Assembly (NCBI RefSeq): GCF_037975245.1
Contig: NC_092561.1
Coordinates: forward strand, 18,952,008 to 19,016,007
DNA from: Apostichopus japonicus
Lineage: Eukaryota; Echinodermata; Holothuroidea; Aspidochirotida; Stichopodidae
Direction of reading: 5' to 3'
DNA length: 64,000 bases
Within the stretch, counting starts at the first letter, position 1. The number at the start of each line of letters is the position of its first letter. The notes below the pieces were generated by a model. That model searched no databases. It was given only the letters and a program-made list of their open reading frames with translations, and was not told the DNA's origin. The position numbers and the translations under genes are program-made. Shown piece by piece: positions 46,040 through 60,800 of this stretch.

Positions 46040-48896
46040 TTAATTCCATTGTATAAAGGAGTTCATACCTAACATTTATCTGATATGGGGAACACTTCTA
46101 GTCGATTATAGACAGAGTTATACCCTAGTGAACTTTGCAGAGGAGGAGGAGGAGGAGGAGGAGGGGGTAAAGTCCCCTTTTCTCAACATAATTCAAATAC
46201 ATTATGTTTCTTCGTTCTGCCTCATAAACTTTAAAAACCGTGGTTATAAAGAAGAACATGCTTATAGCATCCCAGACTTCTCTAAAAGGAACCAATGATC
46301 GCACAATCAACTTACCAACTTTAAGTACTTTTTCTTGGACTGCAGGTCAGTCGTCAACAATATTACAGCAACTTCTGATATGGGCGAAAGGTTGGTGGTG
46401 AAGGGGTGGTTGGAGGGGGGGGGGAGAGAGGTTGAGGGTAGGAGACTAAGATGTTATGAACAATTTTCTTAAAGAAGAGGGTGTCCCTAGATGTAAAATG
46501 GTGTTATATTTGAAAATATTGAAACAATGTTGAAGAACTGCTGAGACTTTTCACATGAGAGGGTAACGTGTTCCCCATCGATTTGAGATAAGTTTTGGTT
46601 AAAATGAAGTTGCTTATTTGCAAAATGGTTGCATTTAAAAGTAACCAAAATATACTTTTTGAAACAAATTGATACGTTGAAGAATACTCAACTGTTATAT
46701 AGTCCTGTATGAGGGGTCAATATTCCCAAAAATAATTGTAAAATTGTGTTTGACTAATTACAACATTTTATTATATTTTGTAACTTTTGAAACATTGTGG
46801 AAGAATTTTTAACTGTATCAATGGGGGGGGGGCGGTTGGGAGGAGGAAGGGGGGGTTACCGAGCTACCCATTGATAACATTTTGTTTCGCCCATGTCCTT
46901 ATTATATATCATTAACATACAGTGTATACCTGAAATTATGCCACATAGCATTGATACAAGATATTAACATATTTTATGCTGAAATATCAATAAAAAGGCA
47001 CATAATTAATGATATTACTTTATTGTTAACTTTGCTCTTTAATTTGAAAGCGTAAAAAGAATGGAAAATGTAAGAGTATAAAAGAGGAAGCTTGCTTGCT
47101 AAAGTTTTGTGAGGCGGATGGTATTCCATGGTAAGATGGGTATGATTTTTTTGATGCCCAATTGAGTTCTCTCTGAAGGGTCTTGGAAAATGAAATTAAC
47201 TGTTAACTCGAAAGCTCCAATTATGTATTAAAAACTGATCATTTCATAAAATAGAGCACTAGTGAAAAAGAAAGAAAAACCTTCTTAAATGCAGTTATTG
47301 AAAGTTGAGGACAAAATAACTCGAAGCTATTAAGTCTCAATTATTGCTCTTAAAATGTAATTAAAATTACTGGCTAAAATGAATATATTTATTTCCTTAA
47401 AACAGTGCTATCACTAAGTATAACTAACGTAACTAAAAATGATGGGGAGCTTTGACCTTTATAATATATTTTGATACATGTCGCACGTTTGATCCAATCC
47501 TCAATCTGAGGTTAGTCATTTTAAAACGCTTCTTTACCACAAGTAGCCGATAACAACTAGTCCTTCATTGCGCCCCTTCACTTCAACAAACACATTCAAT
47601 GATTGATCCCATGATGTATCAGTTTATAACGTGTTAGAATCACACAGTGTGCACTAAGTATTTACACTAAATCTGCTACAACTGGCGGCGCTATTAGGGT
47701 TCGTTTCATTGTATTCACAGTTTTTTTGTAACCTAAAAAGGTATCTGGGTGACCAGGCTACAGTTTAAAGCTACTGAATGTGGCGCTATGCAAATCCGGA
47801 GTATGAGGTGAGAGACGAAGTATATACAAATATTATTATGGAATAGAGCAACGACTTGTAACTCGGGTCTAATTTATGACAATAACATTTCCGAAAATAT
47901 GTTAGGACACGAAAACATAGTTATTTTGTAACATAAGAAATTAAATACACACTATTACTCTCAATTCAGTTCCCATCGATGTCGGAGAAGGTCGGTGTAA
48001 CAACAGTCTGACATATTTTGTGATCATTTCTTCCAAATAAACGTTATGTCTGGTTGCTGAATACAGAGAACAAATGATAGGGGGAAAAAGAAAGTAAAAT
48101 GTGTCAAATGTTATTTCACTGTGCCATTCGTCTTTCAGGTTAGTCTGAAGATGTTGAACTCAATATTAACTATGGATTGTTCTGAATCACGCAAACTTAC
48201 ATTTTTTTTTATAATTTCTTTACAATACATATGCTACTTGCACACTTAATTGTGAATTGAAAGGCATTAAACAGTTCTAAAAGAATCGACAAAGAAAGTA
48301 GAGAAATAATACAAGAAATTAATTAAGCTTCCAAAGATGTAAAGCCGACTGCGTACCATTCTGACTAAAAAGAGTTTAAGTCTCAAATTTCTGGACGTGG
48401 AATGAAAGCAGTTAACTTGATGGGAGCCTCACAGAGCGAGATGTGTTTCTTTTCCAATTTTGTTTGTTTCTTTGTATTCAACAAAAGGTTTATAAATTTC
48501 AATTGGAGATATATTAACGCTGCTAGAATGATTACGTTGGTTGATCTCAAATATTAGTATGGAAACTAATTCAGCAACCTGGTGAAGTTTGCAACCTGTT
48601 CCTACGTACCGTTGACACTAGTTTTACTAATAGAGAACCTGAAGCAACCACGTGTGATGTCACAGAGGGACACGGACAATGGGAGTGAGTTTATCTCAAC
48701 ATACGTGTCAGTAATTGGCATAATGTTACGTTTACATCCCCCTTGAGCAACACTGGAACTATAGCTTATCTAAGGTATAAAGATACAGTGACAAAGAAAA
48801 CAAAACACATTTTAAAGTCAGTGTGCAACCCTGACATCACGCCTATGTGCTTCTGCATCACTTATGGTACAATTTGTGTCAATTTTAATTATTTCG
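46040..48896. other. Gene-poor stretch
   Basis: AT-rich with no exon recognised. It holds a short (GGA)n run at 46140-46165 and G runs near 46417 and 46826. It lies downstream of the minus-strand DED/RING gene. Confidence 0.4.
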
Positions 48897-48902
48897 TTTA
48901 TT
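48897..48902 (-). terminator. Candidate polyadenylation signal of the DED/RING gene
   Basis: AATAAA on the minus strand, about 325 bases after the TGA at 49227-49225. AATAAA is frequent by chance in such AT-rich sequence, so support is weak. Confidence 0.25.
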
Positions 48903-49215
48903 CATTTTTCTGCCATTAAATCACAATAAAGTACATTTCTTAATATATAGTTATAGCAATGAGGCAGCCGGACCAGAAGTAAGATCACTTTCTAGTCTGG
49001 TCCCATACAAAGTTAAATTATCAATATCTTGAAAACGGCAGGTAGGAAAGAGATACAAATTTCACTTGGATGCATAGACCACGTTCTTTTTGCATCAATC
49101 AAAAATAAACTTTCCTCAGAACTATCCTCTTAAGAAATGAAAACTAGACTAGGCCGTATCAGATACTAATCAGAACCGTGCAGCATATTGCGCGACCAGC
49201 TCTTTACTATTTAAC

Positions 49216-51830
49216 CATTATACCTCAGCGAGAGAGATTGACAGGTCCACCGGATAGCCTTTGCGCTGGCATGTTGGGTATCGAACTGGTTGCATCTCCC
49301 TTTTTGTTTTTCTTGACATCGGTGTTGCGAGCTGGGTTGAGAAATGGTACATTATTAATCTACATTTAAGCCATATGATCAATGAAACGTAAATTATTTG
49401 CTGCCAATCTGCTGAAATATATTGCTGACTTAGATATGAATATGATAAATATAATGAAGAGTGCCTATAGATTATTTCATTTATTTAAGGCAAGAGGGAA
49501 TTAGTTGCAATAAAGTTTCAGATATAAAACACAGGGCCATATAGAAAACCTATGTAGAAAACTCGTATTTTAATAAAGCTCTGGAGGATAGATCACTTTC
49601 TCAAGCTGTTTATCATTATTATCTGGTAAAAAGTAGCCAAACCTCCCACTACAATTAGAAAGTGGAATGCTCTGTTTAACGACTAAAACCCCGATGATTG
49701 GAACCGGATTTTTAAGATGCCATGGTTATCAGTAAATGAAGTGAATATCCATTATTTTCAGTTTTCGATTTTAACACATGATTTTACCGACCAATAGAAT
49801 TTTAAGTTTGATGGGACAAATTAATGACCTCTCTGTTCATTTTGTAATACTAAAAACATCTAGTTTGGAACTGCACCTACATCTCTATTTTCTTTTCGAC
49901 GTTGAAATGAAATTACTTAACAAGCAGTTCTTTTAAAAAGCAGCATAGTTTTCTGGATATAAATATACTTTTGCATCCTTATTAATTCCTTATCCTCCAT
50001 ATAAAATATTTCATTTTCTGCTGTAAACAGAAAAAGGAAAATCCATCCTTTAATGTCTTCTTTCAAAATAAAATGCATTCTACAAGTTGAGATGCATATA
50101 TTTGGTAGAAATATGGATACAAACTCAAAGAAATTTGTTGCCGTTTAGTAAATAGAACATTTTCTGTGGAGTATTTTTTTAACCGTTGTACATATTTTTT
50201 TTTATTCTAAACACTACACAGATTAACTATAAACAGCTTTAATGGTATTTGTTTGAAACCGAATACCAGCCAAACAGACGAAGGTGGTATCGTTATTGAC
50301 GCTATTGCTTCGTGGAACTCATTATACCTGTATCTGTTCTTGACAAGGCATTACCGTCTTGCTACATCGTATTTGATATTCAGTGATTTTTTTCCATATT
50401 GGAGCTTGTGATAGAAAGGTACACTCTCATTGTATTCTAATTTTACCTATAAACTAAGCTACTGTGAAACAGGCGAAAGATAAATAGATATATAAATAAA
50501 TAAATAGATAATATGTCATTTATATGGCATTTCATATTTTCAAAAGGTAGAACTTTACCAGCTTTGCAATCAAAACCATTGAGAGCATTGTCATGTTAAC
50601 AGGTCCAACATTTTAGTTTCAGCATTTGCAAAATCAATCTTTGTCACAGAACATAAGCATTTTCTAAAACGTAGACATTCCCATTTAAATTAAAGGCACA
50701 TGTTGCTGGATCATGAAATATTTAGACTTGCCTTAGTTTTCAACCTGCTGCGTGAAGGGATCATATAACATCTGTGATATCTCCCAAATGGAATAAAATT
50801 CATATAGCTGTTTTGGTAAGTTATGCATGACATTTACTTCCATCACATGAACCAGTTATGATGCTTGGGTTTGTATCGCCTTTGAATGGTCTTTTTGGCT
50901 TCATAAATGAAGTGTCACTAATAGATAGATAAAGCAGGAAGCTTTCAATTGGCATGCATCGACTTACACTTGTGCCTTTTAATCTTCAATCGGCGCCGCT
51001 TTATATATTTATAACTGAAACTATTAATATTAAAAAAAATAAGTCAAAGTAACAAGTGCCACATATAGACTATCATGACATGTGTTTTATTTATTCACTA
51101 ACCAGATCTTGAGCTTAATGGACTGCGATTTGCTGCCGTAAGATACGCTCTTTCAGGTGCTTGTGAAGATTTTCCACCCATCAAAGACTTTTCTCTGTTT
51201 CCTTGTTGCTTTCTGACCTGTGATTGAAAAGGTGCAGAATATTATTTGTGTTATAATTCAAACCAGGTTTACAGTCTAGTTCAACACCACACGGCTGATA
51301 TTATAATCGTATCATGTACATCATTTATATCATTTACTGTAAGCCTGTAGCAGAAAAAATGAAACGTCATGTCATATTTCAGTGGAGAGGATATACCATA
51401 TTGATGGACGCGCCTGATGTCGGTCTCAACTTTGAGTTCAGTCTTTTACCGCACCCCATCCCAAAATAATCCAGAGTTCCAAAAGTGCTGTGTCCAAATA
51501 CAGTTCCAAGTCCATAGTAAGGTTAACTTAGGTTATAAAACCTGGTCCAATAATCAAATGCAGCGGCATCATCATCATATTATTATGATCATGTTTCATT
51601 CCAATGGGCAGTGGCGTCGCCAGGTGGTAGCCTGGGGGAATGTGGGGCACGTGCCACCCCCTAGAAGTGTCCCCAGATGCGATTTGTAGTGTTAAGAAAA
51701 AATAATTAAGCAAAAACTTTATATCTGCCTCAATTAAACACATAAATATCGGACAGACTAAGACCGAAAATTCTTGAACATGAAAATACTTGCAAAATAT
51801 AGTATTAGATGCATCCAAAGATTCTTTTTT
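49216..51830. repeat. Tandem segmental duplication, left copy
   Basis: Aligned almost throughout with 51860-54580 (for example CCTTTGCGCTGGCATGTTGG near 49259 and 51904, GATGTCGGTCTCAACTTTGA near 51416 and 54150, ATCGGACAGACTA near 51748 and 54498). It includes tail exons at 51217-51103 and 49331-49225 on the minus strand. The two copies lie head to tail with a unit of about 2.65-2.75 kb. Confidence 0.9.
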
Positions 51831-54800
51831 ATGAAAGTTCCTTACAATGATAAACTATAATTATACCTCAGTTTGAGAGAGATAGACAGGTTCACCCGAT
51901 AGCCTTTGCGCTGGCATGTTGGATATCGAACTGGTTGCATCTCCCTTTTTGATTTTCTTGACATCGGTGTTACGAGCTGGGTTGAAAAATGGTACATTAT
52001 CAATCTACATTTAAGGCCATATGATAAGTGAAACGTGAATTAATTGCTGCCAATCTGCAGAAATATATTGCTGACTTTGATATGAATATGATAATGATAA
52101 AGAAGAGTGCCTATAGATTGTTTCAATTATTTAAGGCAAGAGGGAAAGGACATGGAACATGATGTTGGGAATTAGTTGCAATAAAGTTTCAGATATCAAA
52201 TACGGTGGCCTTATAGAAAACCGTGACACCTATTTAGACAACTCGTATTTTAATAAAGCTCTGAAGAATAGATCTATTTCTCAAGCTGTTTATCATTATT
52301 ATCTGGTAAAAAGTAGCCAAACCTCCCACTACAATAAGAAAGTGGAATGCACTTTTTAACGACTAAAACCCCGATGATTGGAACCGGATTTTTAAGATGC
52401 CATGGTTATCAGTAAATGAAGTGAATATCCATTATTTTCAGTTTTCGATTGTAACACATGATTTTACCGACCAAAAGAATTTTAATTTTGATGGGAAAAA
52501 TTAATCACCTCTCTGTTCATTTTGTAATACTAAAAACATCTAGTTTGGAACTGCACCTATACGTTTATTTTTATATTCGACGTTGAAATGAAATTTCTTA
52601 ACAAAACACCTCTCTGTTCATTTTGTAATACTAAAAACATCTTGTTTGGAACTGCACCTATACGTTTATTTTTTATATTCGACGTTGAAATGAAATTTCT
52701 TAACAAGTAGTTTGCATTTTATAAAGCAGGATAGTTTTCCTGGTATAAAAATACACCTTTTGCATCCGTATAAATTCCTTATCCTACATATGAAATATTT
52801 CATTTCTGATGTAAACAGATAAAAGAAAAACCAGCCTTTAATGTCTTCTTTTACAAAGTGAAATGTATTCTACAAGTTGAGATGTATATATTTGGTAGAA
52901 ATATGGATACAAACTCAAAGAAATTTGTTGCCCTACGGTAAATAGAACATTTTCTGTCGAGTATTTGTTTTTAACCGTTTTATATATTTTTTTTAAAACT
53001 TTAACATTACACAGGTTTCTATAGAAAGCATTAATGGTATTTGTTTTAAACAGAATACCGGCAAAACAGCAGAAGGTGGTATCGTTATTGACGCTATTGG
53101 TTCGTGGAACTCATTTTACCTGTATCTGTTCTTGACAAGGCATTACCATGGTACTTCTTATTTGATATTTAGCTATTTTTCTTATTGGAGCTTTTGATAG
53201 ATTCTATGTTTATACTCTATACCTATAAACTAAGCTACAGTAAAATAAGAGATATATAAATTGATAGATAGATACATGAAATATAAATAAATAGATAATA
53301 TGTCATGTATATGGCATTTGACATTTTCAAGGTAGAACTTAACCAGCTTTGCAATCAAAACCGTTGCCAGCATTGTCATGTTATAGGTCCAACATGTTAG
53401 TTGCAGAATTTGCAAAACCAATCTTCGCTTCAGAACATAAGCATTTTAATACGTAAAAATCCCCGTACAAATTAAAGACACATGCTGATGGAACATGTAA
53501 TATTTAAACTTTTTTAAGTCTTCAGCCTGCTGCGTAAAGGGACATTTCATCTGTTATATTCTCCCAAATGGAATAAACTTTGTTTAGCTGTTTTGGGTAA
53601 CTTTTGCATGACATTTACTTGCATCACAAGAACCAGTAATGATGGATGGGTTTTTGTTACCTTTGACTGTGTTTTTTTTGGCTTCACAAATGAAGTGCCA
53701 CTATTAGATAAAACAGGACGTTTTTAATTGGCATTCGTCGACTAACACTTGTGCCTTTTTAATCTTCAAACGACGTCGCTTTATATATTTATAACTGAAA
53801 CTAGTAATAGTCATAAAATAAGTCAAAGTAACAAATGCCACATATAGACTACCATAACCTCTGTTTTATTAATTCACTTACCAGAGCTTAAGGTAAGTGA
53901 ACTGCGATTTGATGACGCAGGAAAAGGTCTTTTAATTGCTTGTGAAGATTTTCCACAATCCAAAGAGTTTTCTTTGTTTCCTTGTTGCTTGATGTCCTGT
54001 GATAAAAAACCAGGTTTGCAGTCTAGTTCAGCAACACACGCAAAAAAAATAATCGTATCATTTACAGGTCGATTTTCAAACTGTAGGTCCTGTAGCAATG
54101 TCATGTCATATTTTAAAGGAGATAATATACCATATTGATAGACGGGCCTGATGTCGGTCTCAACTTTGAGTTCAGTCTCTCATCGCAGCCCCACCCCAAA
54201 ATAATTCAGAGTTCCAAAATTTCGTGTCCAAATACAGTTTCAAGTCCATAGTAAGTTGAATTAGGTTATACAATCCTGGTTCAATAATCAAATGCAGCTG
54301 CATCATAATATTATTATTTTTAACAATATTTTTCATTCCAATAGGCAGTGGCGTCGCCAGGTGGTAGCCTGTGGGGGGGGGGGGAGGGGGGAAGGGCACG
54401 TGCAGTCCTCCCAAAAAATGTGTCCCCAGATGCGATTTGAAAGGTTAAGAAATATACTCAAACAAAAACTTTATCTGCTTCAATTAAACACATAAATATC
54501 GGACAGACTAAACCCGAAAATTCGTGAACATGAAAATGCTTCAAGTTGCAAAATATAGTACCAGATTGTATCTAAGGACCCTTAGTTAATCAAAACTGTC
54601 TCAAATGGGGACTCCCATCCCTTTAACCCCCCCCCCCCCCCCCAGGGTAGCATTCACATATTAACATTCTGCCCACCTAATTAAGTGCGGTGCCCCCAAG
54701 ATTGAAATGTCTGGCAAAGCCACTTCCTATGGGTTGCTTTACTTTGTCAGTTACTTACAAATGATCATAGTTATCGCAATCTTCATCATATTGTAAAATC

Positions 54801-57800
54801 GTTGTCGAGGATCCCTTTGCAATGACAGATTACGGAAGCAAAGAGTATGGGTCAAATTGACTAGCACAACGTTTGTCAGACCACTTCACTGACATTAATA
54901 GAATTAGGAAAAACTACCTGATTCATAAACTAACCTTCGCTGTCCATACACTTACCCCTGACTTGCAGTATGTGGTACCAATGTCCTTATTTGCAATGTC
55001 AGAGTCTTGCAGCACTTGTTCCTTTGGAGGAAAGGATCTTGATACCTTTGCTTCTGAAGTAAATAAAGAATTGAAACAGAACCAGAGAGCCATATACCTT
55101 AGTGACTTACAATTTCCTCAAAATTCAAAATATCTATCTGACTAATTTAGAGTTAAATTAGTCCAAGAATGAAGTGAGAATCAGTAAAGGTTTGTAGCAA
55201 TCACTTACAGGCATCAACCAAATCAATCACTGAAAATGATTTTTTAAGGATAGATGTCTAAACCAAGAACACTTTTCAAATTTTAAGCTAGCAATCGCTT
55301 TAATGCTTGTTGAGACTTACATGACATTGTTGTGGAATAGTTTTGAGAAATGTGTCAATGTTTTCACCTTTTTAACCCGAGAGCCAAGTTGTGCTTCTTT
55401 AAGTTTACCTGTTGACACCTTAATTGAGACTCAGAGAGAGAGAGAGAGAGAGGGGGGGGGGGGTGGGGGACATGGTAGAAGGTTAAAGAGAATTTTTAAA
55501 GCAAGAGTATGAATTCTGAAGCAGATTCTATTCACCTGGATGCCAGGTATGTTTCGTTGAAGACATATAGAGACCCTTCACAGAACTAAACTGAACTGAA
55601 TTTGACCAAACTAGATTAATTGTAGCTTTAACTTGGAGTTATCATGTTTAACAAGTTTTCCGATTTGATGCCTGTTGACATCATGTGACCTTTCACCTCT
55701 ACCAATTTTAGTATGATTTTGCACTCACCAAGCTGGATCTACATACTACGTATCAAAATAAAGAAAGATATACTCCTTGTGTTATCATGTTTACAAGATT
55801 TTCACTGAAATTTTGACCGAAATGACCTTTGATCTCCACCTATTTCAATAGAGTTCTTGTACTAAACAAGCTGAATCTGTATACCATGTGTGAATTTCGA
55901 CAAAGTTGTACCTCTTCATTTATCGTGTTCGCAAAGTTTTCATACGTTGACATCTGTGACCCCCAATGACCATTGAACTTCGCAGCAAACACACTGCTCC
56001 TTGTATTTAATGAGACAGATCCACATACCAAGTATGACGTTAACCCACCATTAACATTTTTTAGTTACCGTGTTAACAAGCGTCACATACGCACACATGC
56101 GCTCACGCACACACACCACCGCATAGATACATTTTGCCTCTGGCGAGGAATAAAAGAGCACTACAAGCCAAGCCAAATAATTCATATGCGAAAGCCTCTG
56201 TTGTGTACTGAAAGAGATCTTTGAGGTATTGACCAAAGTACAAGGTGAAAGAATCATAAAAACACTTTATCAGAAGAAAATGAACTATAACATGCTAGAT
56301 TGCATATTAAACTTTACATGTTGAAGGAGACGCGGGAATCACGATCTTACATTTCCTTATACTTATTTAAGAAATTGAAATAAATACAAAACCTGTTTGT
56401 GTTGTACCGGGCTGCATAGGTTTTTGGGTAGAGGAATAACCAGACGTTGAAGCACCTTTGTCCGATACTCGCTATTTTGCAACAAAAAGACAACAATACG
56501 TTATTCAACAATCAACGAACAGTAAATGATTGAATATAAATTTCATTTAAATTTCAAAAGAGCTGTCGATAGAACTATTTTCTTTCCAGTTTTCTCTTGT
56601 TATAGATATCCTAGCTATCATATATAGTCAGGTTTGACAAACGTCCTCCTACTACAGTTAACGTGTATCCTTTCACATAGATCTTGAAATCAATTAAATG
56701 AAAAGGTAACTTCAGTTGACGATTTTAGGGATAAAAAGATATTTGATATATAACCGAACCCATAAAGTTTATAAAACGCCGATGAGTTGGTGGGGAGGAT
56801 CAACTGAATCAAGTAAATGTTATTCTAAGGCGGCACAATCAACGGAAAATATCAATCGATTTTGTGTTTACCAATGCAGAGGTGGCTTTGTTTTCTGGTC
56901 TGTTGTACTCTGATTGATGGATGACCTTCTCCACTGGTTTTTTGCTGTGGGCATCCTGGGTGTGAGGATTAGTTGACCGAGGCTAGCGAGATACGAAGAC
57001 ATAAACTGAAATTAGTAATTGCATTTGTCCATTAAAGTTTGAAATTATATTGCACACAAATTTATCTGTCGGCCAATAAACTGTAGAGATAAGGGCGGTA
57101 TCAAAATGAGTCATATGATTGCCAAAATAACATGTAAATGAATGCCACAGATACACTTCTGATCAAGTTATGCAGAATAAATATCCCCTTGGCAAAACAC
57201 TTTGATGTGCAGTGTATGTGGCCTTCTGGTAATAAGTTTGTAATCAAAAAAGAAATATTTGAAAATGACAATGTATTGAAAAAAATATTGTAAGATATTT
57301 ACTAGGGTATAAAGAAACATCTTGTTTGATTTTCCTGAAGCAGCTACCAGACTTTCCTTTCCTTCAGATTGCTCCATTATAGTTACACACTCTTTCCGTT
57401 TGTCCAGACTTCCTGTTGAAATTAGGGATCGGCCATCTTGACTATATTTTGCAAAACTGCAATCAACGTCTCCTTGTTTCTTGGACCACAACATGAAAAT
57501 ACACCCTTCTTTGTCTGTGCAAGCATTTAATGGACAATACTCGTTCCTTCCGATATTTTCGATTTCATGTTTGAGAACTGATAGACCACCTTGCCTCGTA
57601 ACTATGCAGGCACTTTTCGCAATAACATCACAGACCAGGAGATCGCGTTCAAGAATCAGAATATCTGCTATGGATTTTACGATCTTTGTCAAATCTAGAG
57701 TTTGCACGTGTGTGAGATGTTCGTTAAAGACATATATATTCAAGTTGCTTGCACCCACATATATTTGCTCAGTATCTCGATCTGTGGCTACACACGATAT

Positions 57801-60800
57801 ACGCCATGTGTATACCCACAATGGGATGATTCTAGAAATGTCCTCTTTGAACAATATTGACAAATCTTGAGTATTAAAAATAGTTATCAAATTTAAATTT
57901 GAAGCAATAACGACCTTTGCATCTGAAAGAGAGGCTATGAAACATTTTGGACCACATTTTTTTCCCTCAATTGTGGTGAATTGTTTTTGCTCTCCTTCGG
58001 AATCTATTATAGCAAGAAATGAGTTATATCGTGATTCATAACCCGTGATCGCTATGCGGTTTTTCCCACAACTAGTTATACTTTGAATTTTTTGCTTGGT
58101 ACCTTTCATTGCATCAATTTTGATGACTCTTACAGATTTGATGCTCAGTATCGAGGCAAGTTCGAATGATTCCTTTTCAAATTCATCAGCCAATCGCTTG
58201 CATTCGATGTGTAACTCAGGCAGGCATTGTATGGTAATCCTGTCATCGTCAGCGTGACGAATGCTTTCACTTGTTGCGTTATAATTACACATTCTGACTG
58301 CTAATTGATTAACAACTACCGATATTTCCGAAACTTTGGCAACTTTCTTTTCCTGTTCCTGTTTAGCATCGTCATTTTTTTTCTCCATCTTCTTCTCTAT
58401 TTGTTTTCGCTCGGATGATAATTTTTGTAGGGTAATGTTGTGATTTTTGTCCAACGTTTCTCTCTCTTCTTTGTCGCCCTTGTGAATCTCCTCTAGTTTG
58501 TTGTCGTATTTCTCATTGATTTTTCGAATTTCTTTCTTTCTGTCTTCTCTTATCGATGCCTCTTGCTTTTGCAAACTTTGATCCAACTTATCTTTACTTT
58601 TCTTTAGGCAGTCTTTCGCTTTTTCTCTAGTCTTATCTACCATCGCAAGCATTTCTCTTTCATGCTGGTCTTTCGTTTTCTGAGCAGCTGGATCATACAT
58701 TGCCTCTACTCTGGCATTTGTTTCTTTAATTCCTTTAATCAATTCTTTGCACTTTTCATTGCATTTCTCAATATGTTCTTTTACTTCATTTAACTTTTCC
58801 TTCTCTTTTGCAGCGAGGGACTTCATATCACAAGTATTATGTCTCACATGATCTACAGTAGCGCATTTAAAACACACTGGAAGGTTGTTGCAAGTCGAGC
58901 AGCAAAGATCGACTGTTAACTCATCGTGTACGTCACACTTCTGAGGTTCCTTTAAAAATAAATATTTTTGCAAATCGAAACCGTCTGATGCGCAATCCTT
59001 GGCGGATATCACTTTCTCTTTATGATCACGAATGCTCTTGTTTGTAAGATGAAGTTGGTAACACTTGTCACATAGAAAGTTTTTACATTTAAAACAGAAA
59101 CCAGCCATATGAACAGATTTTTCGGAACAGGCAAAACAGTCATTGATAGCTTTTCCGTTGAACGCAGACTTAATCTTTTGAAATTCTACTAAGTTTTCCA
59201 TGTGATAGTCTGTTTTGAAGCCATCCAATCCTTTATCTGGTATGCTACACGTGTGTGAGCATGTAGGACATTTCAAATGCTTTCCATTGGGCACTTGTAC
59301 TTCTTTTGTCAAGCATCCCTTACAAAATCGATGAAAACAAGATAAACGCTTGGGTTCTGTAAAGTAATCTTTACAGATTGAACATTTGACTTCAATGTTC
59401 TGTGGATTCGATGAAAGATCCATAATTGTCCTGTAAATGGAAACCGAAGAAGAATACAAAGCATTCAACGATCTTCTTAAATGTAAAATGGGTCTATGTG
59501 AAGTTTGTCAATGTCATACAAATAGTTCAGATTGCAAATAGGAAATTGTTTAACAGAATAAACGACAAATGTACATTACAATACAACTATTAAAATAATA
59601 TGAAATGTTTGACATTCTACTCAAATGCGATGGCATGAATTCATGTACGCAACTTACGGGATGTAGTTACTTTCTTCTAAACCGTGTTTTAAAAGACTCT
59701 CTTTACAACTGACGTTGGCAACGCTGGGAGTATAACAACTATCTGTGAAAGCAGATATCGAAGTGTTAATAAACTTTTAAATATAAATCAAATATTTACG
59801 AAATTCATTAAACATCAGTACAAACTACATTGTACTTAAAGAGTGAGGAATATATTTGGATATACAACTGGTTACAACTTTAAGCGTCGAATTCTTAAAA
59901 TAGTTTATAATGAATCAAGTTTTAGCGTTTTGGTCACTTTCCTAATATGCGTCATTTTTAACGATTTTGTGAATAGGATCATTGAAAAAAGGGAGTCACC
60001 GTACAAACCCCCAAATGACTTTGAAATCAATGTAACTCCTACGTGTACAAAACCACATGCAAGTCTCACAACAGTTTAAGTCAACTTAAAAGTAGGATAG
60101 TAACATTAAAAAAAAAACTAATTGTTTGGATTATAGGCTACGAATTTATATCTCATAAATTTGTACATTAGTATACGGTAAATAATTTTGATGTAAAAAC
60201 ACTTCATGAATACTCTTAGCTCTTACTTTTTCAAGGTTTTATAGATAAGCCCACTCGTGTAACGCCCGACAGCGAATCTCTTCTTGACAATATCTTTACT
60301 AATGTGCCAAATAAAGTTTGAATGTTTGGAATTCTTACGTACGATATTACCCTATTTTAACCGTTTCCAATACTACAGACTTTATCAAACACTCTCTACC
60401 CCTAAAGAACATTTGTTTGCCCCATAACTGATGTGAAACGTATATTTTTAATGAAAACATTACCAATAAAAACTGGGATAATATCTTAAACCAGAATTAT
60501 GCTGATTCTGCATTACTTTATATTTCAGATATTGTACTCAACTCACTATAATGTTCGTTGGAACGTCACAAAACCCGTAAAAGCAAATCTTAGTACACCA
60601 GTAGCATTTCTTATGCTTTTCCAAATGACAACTACCGCCTTGATTACGTTAGATTTTGTTATAGAATAAATACTGTTATCCAGAACTGCTACAAAAACAT
60701 CATTTTCTCGCTCTTTAGCGACAACAATAATAATACCAAACGTTATAGGGGTGTATTAAACTCAATTATAAAAGGAAACCTTCCACTCAACCATTTTCTT

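Noticed and set aside
53882-53996. Reading this exon as terminal, in the phase ending at TAA 53934-53932 (and TGA 51155-51153 in the left copy)
   Set aside because: At first attractive because both copies stop at the same codon, but the exon at 55053-54956 exits in phase 0, and in that phase both copies are open to good donors that fit the next exon.
57168-57302. C-terminal read-through of the TRIM exon giving a hydrophobic tail
   Set aside because: The extension follows a good donor (CTA|GTAAAT), is AT-driven, and a downstream exon in the same phase (56982-56872) continues the frame better.
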